DNA of 64,000 nucleotides from the NCBI GenBank assembly GCA_946122785.1, contig CAMGYJ010000008.1, forward strand, positions 7,031,742-7,095,741, read 5' to 3'. Made by a program: the position numbers and the translations under genes. Below are positions 56,549 through 64,000 of this stretch, piece after piece. The stretch comes from Linum tenue. Taxonomy: Eukaryota > Streptophyta > Magnoliopsida > Malpighiales > Linaceae. Position 1 is the stretch's first letter; each line of letters starts with the position of its first letter. The notes under the pieces were generated by a model that saw nothing but the letters and a program-made list of their open reading frames with translations, did not search any database and had not been told where the DNA came from.

Positions 56549-57871
56549 ATGAATAACAAGAAGACGAACAACAACAACAACAAAGAAACTAACTTCCCGG
56601 GGGAACTAATCGACGGAATTCTGCCGAGACTTCACATCTCCTGTCTCCCGCGATTCCAGTGCGTCTGCAAATCATGGTACTCTCTCCTCTCGGACCCTAA
56701 ATTCATTTACAAAACCCTCTTCTTCCTCGAGAACGACCGCCGACCCGACGACGGTAAGATCTTCCTCAAGCTCGGGCTCAAGCGTGACGGAACAAGCCGT
56801 TCCGTTTACTGTTCACTCTCGTTCGATTCGCTCACAGTCGAAACCCCTTATCGAGATTTACGACAAGACCTCGGCATTAGTCTTCCCGATCGTTATCGCA
56901 AGCAGCCCAGTACGGTCATTGTGGGCTCCTGTGGTGGCTTGATTTGCCTTACCTACAAAGACCCCGACCCAAACCCCGATGTCGCTCCAAGTATCGACTA
57001 TGAACGTATTATTCTGCTCAATCCGGCCACCTCGGAGGTAAAGTTGCTCCCCCCTCCCCTGCATCTGCCCTGGTCTGATAACTCATTATGTTGGAGAACC
57101 GCTGGCTTCGGGTTCGACCAGCAGACCAATGACTACAAAGTTGTTAGGATTCTTCGTGTGGAAGTGAGACCTACACCTACTGATCACAAAAAACCTTGCT
57201 TTCGCATCATGGTTCATGTGTGTGGTACGAGAGACAATTCATGGCGGAAACTCGACGATTCTGTTGGTATGGTGTTGTGGGTGCGTCCATATGTGGGACT
57301 AGATGATTCTCAAATCCCACAGTATTTTCCTAGAGTGAGGCTGAGTGGGAGAAAGAGCAAATGTTTCTGGGTAGGAGGGGAGAGTGTATATACAAACGTC
57401 TACCAAAGTACCATTACAATTGTTTCGTTTGACATGAGCAGTGAAGGGATTCAGGCCAGCAAAACATTGCCAAATCCCTGCAAGTATGATCGTTATGTCG
57501 ATGCTCCTGTTGTGTTCATGCTGAAGGATGAGACCATTGCACTCTTTCATTGTCAGAACCGCTTGCCTTGCGCAGGTGGGGATGTCGAACGGATTTTTGA
57601 GATATGGGTGTTGCAGCAATATGGCGAAACTGTAGGAGAGTGTTGGTGCAAGTTATTTTCCTTCTCTCCTCCCCTGGGTATGATGAGAAGGCCGAAAGGC
57701 CTATCGAAAGATGGGAAAGTGATTTTCAACAGTACTGGTGATCAACTACTTGTCTTGGATCCTATTACTGGCAAAATGTATACTCTACCAGTTGAAGAAC
57801 GATGCTTCTCTGTTACAATGGAAACCTATATTCCATCGACAACGCCATTAATCGAAGGTGAAACGAAATAA
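56549..57871 (+). CDS. F-box protein with FBA domain, paralog of the gene at 26933
   Basis: A single exon of 440 residues. It starts with an Asn-rich leader (MNNKKTNNNNNKET) and an F-box at about residues 17-58 (FPGELIDGILPRLHISCLPRFQ, CKSWYSLLSDPKFIYKTLF). The FBA part has GGLICLTY, LLNPATSEVKLLPPPLHLPW, GFGFDQQTNDYKVVRI, TITIVSFDMSS and W.LQQYGE motifs. These are shared almost word for word with the minus-strand gene 28 kb upstream. Expected role: substrate adaptor of an SCF ubiquitin ligase; the target is unknown. The Asn run is encoded by an (AAC)n microsatellite at 56565-56582. The first ATG of the frame was chosen; the F-box follows directly. Confidence 0.9.
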   Translation: MNNKKTNNNNNKETNFPGELIDGILPRLHISCLPRFQCVCKSWYSLLSDPKFIYKTLFFLENDRRPDDGKIFLKLGLKRDGTSRSVYCSLSFDSLTVETPYRDLRQDLGISLPDRYRKQPSTVIVGSCGGLICLTYKDPDPNPDVAPSIDYERIILLNPATSEVKLLPPPLHLPWSDNSLCWRTAGFGFDQQTNDYKVVRILRVEVRPTPTDHKKPCFRIMVHVCGTRDNSWRKLDDSVGMVLWVRPYVGLDDSQIPQYFPRVRLSGRKSKCFWVGGESVYTNVYQSTITIVSFDMSSEGIQASKTLPNPCKYDRYVDAPVVFMLKDETIALFHCQNRLPCAGGDVERIFEIWVLQQYGETVGECWCKLFSFSPPLGMMRRPKGLSKDGKVIFNSTGDQLLVLDPITGKMYTLPVEERCFSVTMETYIPSTTPLIEGETK

Positions 57872-58926
57872 AAGAGTGAATGATTAGGGAAACAATAATT
57901 TGGAACTTACAACTACTGGTGGCTTTTGTGCCTGTTGATTCATCAATTTTGTTATGCATGGTCTTTTTTTATGTTAGTCTGTATAATCAAGTAGTGATGA
58001 TCACTCCATCTTTCTGTAAGGAACAGTACTGCTTAGTTATCATGTTCCCTATCAACTATCAAGTGACATGATCAGTCTCAGTATTAATAAACAAGACCTT
58101 TCTGATGAAGGTCGAGTTAAATTTTATTTAGTAAAAAAGACAGCCGCAGAAAAATCAGCAACAAAATTCAAGCATAACCCACCAAAAGGGAAGAGAGTGA
58201 CCAAGTCATAAAACTACCTTTGTTATGACTTATGAGAGGTAACAAGGGGAGGAGACATGGCATGCTGGGCAAGCAAAGCAAAGCAAAAATAAAAGCCCTG
58301 CCTTTTCCATCTGAGAAAATGCAAACAGTGAGGGAAGAAAAAGAAATAAGGCCAGGATGGGATTGGAATAATTTGATCTGTTTTTTCTTAAATTTGTTTA
58401 AGAAACAATTGATTTTCAATTTTATTTTTGTCCAAAATTAAAATCGGAAACCGAGTTAATCATATTTGGTTTAAGGATATTTTCTCACCCAAACCTTGCA
58501 AAATGAAAGATGTTATAAATTATAATTTCTCAGATGATTCGATTCAGGACAAATTTTGAATACTTTTTATGCTAAATCTATGAGAAGAGCTTGCAAAATG
58601 AAAAATGTTATAAATTATAATTACTATTATTGGTACATTGAATAAAAATTACATTGTACAAACTCAATTTGAATCTAATTAACCGTTTCAAATCACAAAA
58701 CAAAACCAAAAAAAGTTTTCCTATCTATCGTCTCTTTTCCTTCCACTCGTCATATATTACCCCAACCCAATCGAGACCATTTGATCTCGACTTCACTCAA
58801 CCATCCCCTACTCCACTTCATCAAATCATTCATTTCGTATAAGCACAAAAAAACCTTGGCTTACAACCCGCCCGGTCCAAAACGAAATCAATCAATTAAA
58901 TTCACAACCCACAATTCCCTCTGTTT
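57872..58926. other. intergenic region between convergent genes
   Basis: Contains the 3' flanks of the F-box gene (plus) and the CSLC gene (minus). A GCAAAATGAAAGATGTTATAAATTATAATT segment is repeated at about 58498 and 58592. No gene was recognised. Confidence 0.5.
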
Positions 58927-61863
58927 TCAGCTAACTTGCTCACCAATCAAGTCCAACCCAACAACGAGAAACGACAGCCCTTGGAACAGCAAGAAGTAGA
59001 AGTGAACTCCGTGAGCCGACAACAAGCTCCTGGCCGCTGCCGTGAGAAGCAAGAAAGCCAGCCCCAACTCCTTTTTGTACAACCTGTTCTTCTTCTTCTT
59101 CGGCGCCCCAGCCACCTCGGCTTCCACTTCCTTGAGCTTGCTCAGCAGCTCCAGGCCGGACTCCGAGTGCCTCCTCAACATTGTCGTTTTCTCCTCGCCC
59201 ACCGTGGCAGGAGCCAACTTCGATTCCCTCTCGGCCAGGGCTAGCAGGTCCGACTCCGATGACCGACCGGTTTTCTTGGTGACCACCCACTCGTACGAGC
59301 TCCCGAGCTGGAACAGGCCCGAGACCATGGCGTTGAACTTCGTGACCGACATTGTGTTCTCGAAGAGGAGGTAGGGGACAAGGAAGGGGAAGGATTTGGG
59401 GGATGGGAGGATGTTGAGGAATGACATGAAAATGGGGACGTAGCAGATTACCCAGAGTGGCAGCTCTGCCTCTGGGATGAACATGGTTAGTGGGAGTATG
59501 ATGCAGAATAGTGTGAAGGAGTAGAAGGGCAGGATTAGTTTTCTTAGTAGGAAGAAGAGGAAGATCAAGTTGGCCTTCTTCCACATTGATATCTGCAAAC
59601 AAACAAAACAAAAAAGATTATGACTTGACAATGATTGAGCTGAATTTTACCTACAAGAAAAAAAGTGTTACAGCGATCTAACAATTCGATTTACTGTGAC
59701 GAATTGGGTTTGATATAGTTTAAACGTCTTCGAGAATCGAAAGATTCAATGTTGGAACCCTAGTATATATCCATTACAAATGACAATGAACTTAAGTGCA
59801 AAGTGACGGGGATGCAACCGACCTTGGATTTCAGAATGGCAGGGAGGCAGAGGCGGAAGAGCTGCATAGGCCCAGAATGCCACCGATGCTGTTGCTTCTT
59901 GTAAGCTTCGTAAGACTCCGGCAACTCGCAGAGAACCTTAACATCATTGAGGTACACGAACTTCCACCCATTTAAGTGAGCTCTTACTGCAATATCCATA
60001 TCCTCTACCGTCGTTCTCTCAAGCCAACCGCCGGAATCCTCCAACGCCTTGATCCTCCACACCCCTGCAGTCCCATTGAACCCGAAGAAGTTCAAGAACA
60101 TGCCATTCACTTGTTGCTCGACCTCGAAGTGGAAGCATAGGTTCACGTTCTGTAACCTAGACAGCAAGTTCTCGTCTTTGTTCACAAACGACCAACGAGC
60201 TTGCACCAGACCCACCTCTGGCTTCCCCTGCAATCAAAACCGCGACCCATTTAACGTTATATATAAGACAAGCAAAACAGGGTGGAATTCAAATTTTCGT
60301 GATTTCCGTTTGGTTTAATACTGTCAGATGGTCTGAACTTTGCTAGATTGAGGATTCTAAATCAAATTGTAGCACACACATTAGTGTGTTAGTGATATTA
60401 GTGACATTTAGGGTTTAAGTCCACCAGAATGGGATCGAATTCTAGTGGGAATGAAGCCCAACTAAAGGTTCCAATTTTATAGAAAAATGACAATTCTAGT
60501 ACATATATATTTGAAATGATACTCTTATACATAGTGTTTCGATAATATTATGATATCTATGTTTAGTTGACAATTAAAATTCTAAAAATTTCGTTGATAT
60601 TTCGTATAATCATCAATGGTATGACACAACTATGTAACTCGTAATGAAAAAATCATCTAGAGATTCTAGGTAGTGTCAAATGTCACAGTCTCACAGATAA
60701 ACACTACACAAATCGTGATTGCCATAATTGAAGAGTAGGTGAGGAATATAGCGCTATAAATAAATGGGTAGTAGTTACCTTAAAGTGGGGGATCGTGAGT
60801 TGGAGGAAATCTGGGTTGGGCTGGAAATCGGCATCCAAAATGGCAACGAATTCGTAGTCCTGAACGTAATCACATCCCATTGCCGATTTAAGGTTGCCGG
60901 CTTTGTACCCTGTTCTAATCAATCTATGCCTGTAAATGATATTAATCCCCTTCTGCCGCCATGAATGAACCTCTTCATTGATCATAAGCTGCAGATTCGG
61001 ATCATCTGAATCATCAAGAACTTGAATCAACAGCCTGTCTCTGGGCCAATCCAACTGGCAGGCCGCCCCGATTGATGTCGCGTAAACCTAAAGAACAAAG
61101 CCCCAATAAGAAAACAGGGAGATAAAGACAGAAAAAGAAAATTCAGATCTGGGAAATCAAATAGAAAGTCGGCAACTTTACTTACCTCTCTCTCATTGCA
61201 CATTGGAATCTGGACAAGAACCATTGGGAAGCTAGAAGGGTCCTCGACATCGTAATCGTCGCCGTTAATTTGGGGCTTCAATTTCTTGAACTTGATCCAG
61301 AAGCAGCCGAGGCAGAGCACGAGTCGATCCAGAGACTGAATCAAGAACAAGACGATGCAGAATTGGGAGAGCATCATAACAGTGGGAGCAATGTAATCGA
61401 GTCGGAACGAGAGCCAGGCCATGTAAGACCATTGGACTAGCCCCTGAACTTCCCACGGCGGCTGGACAAGATTCAAATTCCACTTGTTGTAGTGAGCCAC
61501 GACTTCCACCACGAGTGCGCCGATTGAGATGGCGAGAAACGCTTTAATAAAGTTGTATAACTTCCCTCTACTTCTGGGCTCCATGTCCTGCTCCTCTACT
61601 TCGTCGGCTGAGGCCTCGGATTGGGAGACCCTCTTCTTGATCGATTTGAAGAGGGAATTGGATCCGACTGCGAGCCATGAGATGCAACTGAATGCTCTGT
61701 AGATTTTGAGCAGAATGGAGAAGGTGAACTGCTTGGGGCTCGCCGCTTTCTGCTTGTCGGCAGGAAGCAATGGCGAATCGTCGCCGGCGGTGGCGGCGTT
61801 GATTTGGACTACAGATAAGTTGTTTGGCTTCTCGATGGTGACAACCACCGAGCTTGGAGCCAT
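58927..61863 (-). CDS. CSLC: CSLC family glucan synthase (xyloglucan backbone)
   Basis: Four exons: 61186-61863, 60779-61087, 59823-60227 and 58927-59592, all phase 0 with GT-AG introns, giving 685 residues, the normal CSLC length. The start [17 protein letters not shown] is the conserved CSLC N-terminus. The GT2 core has the expected acidic motifs: [11 protein letters not shown] near 250, DAD at 311-313, VEDMD near 404, and QQHRW at 441-445. N-terminal and C-terminal membrane segments are visible (for example [19 protein letters not shown] and [18 protein letters not shown]), and the protein ends DLIGEQVS. Members make the beta-1,4-glucan backbone of xyloglucan in the Golgi. The sequence is closest, by memory, to the CSLC4/CSLC12 branch; which one cannot be decided here. 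Confidence 0.95.
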
Positions 61864-63464
61864 CTTCTTGGAAAACAGGGGAATACCCAGATCAGGATTT
61901 CTGGAATCAACAATCGGGTCGACCTTCGAATTCAGGTTCGTGGGATGAACATCTTTAATTTCCAGGTACTGGAATCTGGAGGGGCTTTTATGAGATCAGA
62001 AATGGGAAAACGGAATCCAGAGAACTTGAGATTGAGACAAGTGACGGAAAACAGAGAAATGAGAGAGAAGTTTCCTCTCCGGGGAAAAAAGGGGGTTGCT
62101 TTTTTATTATGGTTTTTGAAGGACCAATATATAAGAGGGGGAGAAGAAGAGCCAAATCTACTAATATTTACTTGCTCTAATGGCGGGATCCAGCTGTCTT
62201 GTTACTAGTCTGCTAATTGTTTTTCAACATTAGAAGAAGAGAAGTTCAAGTTCAGCGCATCAGAGAGTCGCCAGTTGGGGCTCGCCTACTCCTTCTGCTG
62301 ATCATCACCGTCTGATTGGTTGAATAGAAAGTCAAACTGGAGATCATGTTTGCACATTTCTTACATAATAATTTAACATTTTCCTAAGCCGGTGCAGAAT
62401 TTGGATTAAGTTATGGTCTATGAAGGAGGACACTCTAAAAGAGTTTAAAAATGGGGGAATTTGGAAAGAAAAGAACTTGGGATTGGAAACAGAGGAGAAG
62501 CCCATAATGTGAGAGGGGAAAGTGGTTATTAATTGGACCACCGGAATGGAAATTGTAAATTATATGACTTTAAGGGAGGCCACATCTAATTCTTAACAGA
62601 AAAATGGTGTTGACAAAACAACAAGAAAAGAAAGCTCATAGTTTTGGAACCAAAATTGGGTGTGAAATGGGAATGAATCTGGCCACGGTGTTGAATGTGG
62701 TAGGTGTAAGTATTGTACTCATAAATTTTTTGTTCATTTGATTGTGAATCGGACGACAACAAAGGACCGAGAAATAATAAGAATTTAGAAGTAGATTCTT
62801 GTTTCGCATATACATAATAAGCGTGTAAAAATAGGGATGAATATGGCTACCTTGTTGAATGTTGTAGGTATAATAGTTCATGTACAAACGATTATAATGT
62901 GCATATGATTGAGAGAAAAAACGAATGTAGCAGTGGGTTCATGTGATTCACATCTCACAATGAGTATGAGAATGAGAATGAGAAGCTTACTATCCTGTAG
63001 AATCTGGTAGGCGTAAGTATCACGTCTTTGTTCGTTGTAGCTGCTTGATTATAAATCGAACGACAAAAATATCTACAAGATTTATAATATTTAAAAAAAC
63101 ACGTAAAAATGGATTCGCATCTTGTACACCATATAAGTCGAGCAACTTTTACAATGACTAACTCAATATTTAAAGTAAGGAAGGACTAAAAACTAGAGAT
63201 TGCAACCTTTTCTCAAAATTTAACCTATGTCTTACGGTGAAGAACATTGATCCTTCTTTAACTATACTATACATCACTCTGCCAGTAGCACGTAACAATG
63301 TTATGGATCGAGCAAACCCTAAAGCGCTACTTCTCTCATTCCATTTCATAGCTTATATAGTTGTTGAACAAGTCACAAAGGGTTACAGAACCTTACAAAA
63401 ACAAGGAAGAATACAAAGCTTGGAAGCAAAGTAAGTACAGTCCGAAAAAGGGGGAAATGAGTCT
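61864..63464. other. upstream region of CSLC and spacer
   Basis: 61864-62200 is likely the CSLC 5' leader and promoter. Between 62630 and 63010 the block GAATNTGGC.AC..TGTTGAATG...GTAGGTGTAAGTAT recurs imperfectly three times (about 62670, 62840 and 62995). No gene was recognised. Confidence 0.45.
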
Positions 63465-63697
63465 TTAACAAGTTTGAGGACTAAGTGGCATTTTGCCAGA
63501 AACGACATCACTCCACATGTGTTGCTTCTTCTCTTCAACGAAGGCTGGAACGGCGTTGCACTGCTTCCCTTTAGCGGATAATAATGAAACGATGTCGCTG
63601 GGACTATGCTTCTTCTTCTCTGTAAGAGCAACGTCTCTGTTCAGAGTCGTTGGGGATTCAAACGAAGTAGAGCGCGAAAGTCCTTCGCATTCCCCTG
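63465..63697 (-). CDS. possible terminal exon of a gene extending beyond the window
   Basis: An open minus-strand frame of about 77 codons follows a good splice acceptor (GCTATCAG at 63698-63705 on the minus strand). It encodes GECEGLSRSTSFESPTTLN, then KKKHSPSDIVSLLSAKGKQ and MWSDVVSGKMPLSPQTC and ends at a stop at 63465. The composition is protein-like, with serine-rich, charged text and no repeats. I do not recognise the family. Upstream exons would have to lie past 64000. Confidence 0.35.
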
Positions 63698-64000
63698 ATA
63701 GCACGATAAATGCACAAGTAAATCAGTTGTTTGTGTCCGTCAATTGAACATATGAAGGCCAATTGGTAAAATGACCAGTAAAATAGAAAAATTCCTGAGG
63801 AGTGACAACAGGATAACAGCCAAGTTGCAGCAGGTGGCCATCCCCCACTAGAAATTCCTGCTGTCTCCTCTATCTATGGACTATGTTGAACCAAAGACCA
63901 GGGATATGGCTACTAGTTGGGATGGCTCTGGTTTATCTTTTACCTATAATTGCTTTTTCAGTTATCTATTCTTGTCTCTGAAAAAGAACACTGGAGTAAG

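Noticed and set aside
58936..59611. Large alternative frames over the last CSLC exon on both strands
   Set aside because: The CSLC frame matches the family to its last residues, so these are shadows.
1..64000. CRISPR arrays, operons, ribosome binding sites, rRNA genes
   Set aside because: None seen; the window is plant nuclear DNA, and the repeats present are transposon ends, minisatellites or coding repeats.

Overview
This window is nuclear DNA of a flowering plant, most likely a eudicot. It has split genes with GT-AG introns, plant-specific families (CSLC glucan synthase, F-box/FBA proteins, an amaranthin-type lectin domain, an RNase H1 with an RNHN domain, a plastid-targeted protein) and many plant transposons. 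I cannot name the species. About 14% of the window is real host coding sequence; the rest is mostly transposons, their remnants and AT-rich spacer.

1-20 kb holds a decaying tandem cluster of three related genes. Gene 1 (2629-4775) joins an amaranthin-like agglutinin domain to a long coiled coil and a C-terminal domain of about 100 residues. Gene 2 (9107-10159) and gene 3 (17443-19060) keep the coiled coil and the C-terminal domain but carry a different N-terminal domain that I do not recognise. Each gene is marked by a transposon. A Ty1/copia LTR with a nested TRIM abuts the stop codon of gene 1. A hAT element ends 15 bp upstream of the TATA box of gene 2. A 542-bp hAT element with a perfect 8-bp target duplication cuts gene 3. 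A promoter-only relic of a further member lies near 14.7 kb.

20-30 kb is repeat-rich spacer with MITEs, a dioxygenase gene fragment and minisatellites, plus one intact F-box gene on the minus strand (26933-28183).

30.2-46.7 kb is a nested structure. The host layer is an inverted duplication of a broken RNase T2-like gene. One arm is interrupted by a 15.6-kb hAT element (TIRs, 8-bp TSD, BED/hAT transposase gene). Inside that sits an 11.4-kb Ty3/gypsy element of Tat type (two 550-bp LTRs differing at one seen position, 5-bp TSD, an additional antisense ORF with apparent introns). Its integrase is interrupted by a 1.43-kb insertion of unknown class.

47-62 kb is the conserved host part. It holds a four-exon plastid HMA-like protein gene (minus), a Mutator-like element containing a decayed hAT element, a nine-exon RNase H1 gene (minus, with one GC-AG intron), a divergent F-box gene (plus), and a four-exon CSLC xyloglucan-backbone synthase gene (minus). 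The last 2 kb may contain the terminal exon of a gene that begins beyond the window.

Exon boundaries were placed by hand from reading frame, splice-site bases and family knowledge. No alignment or database search was run.
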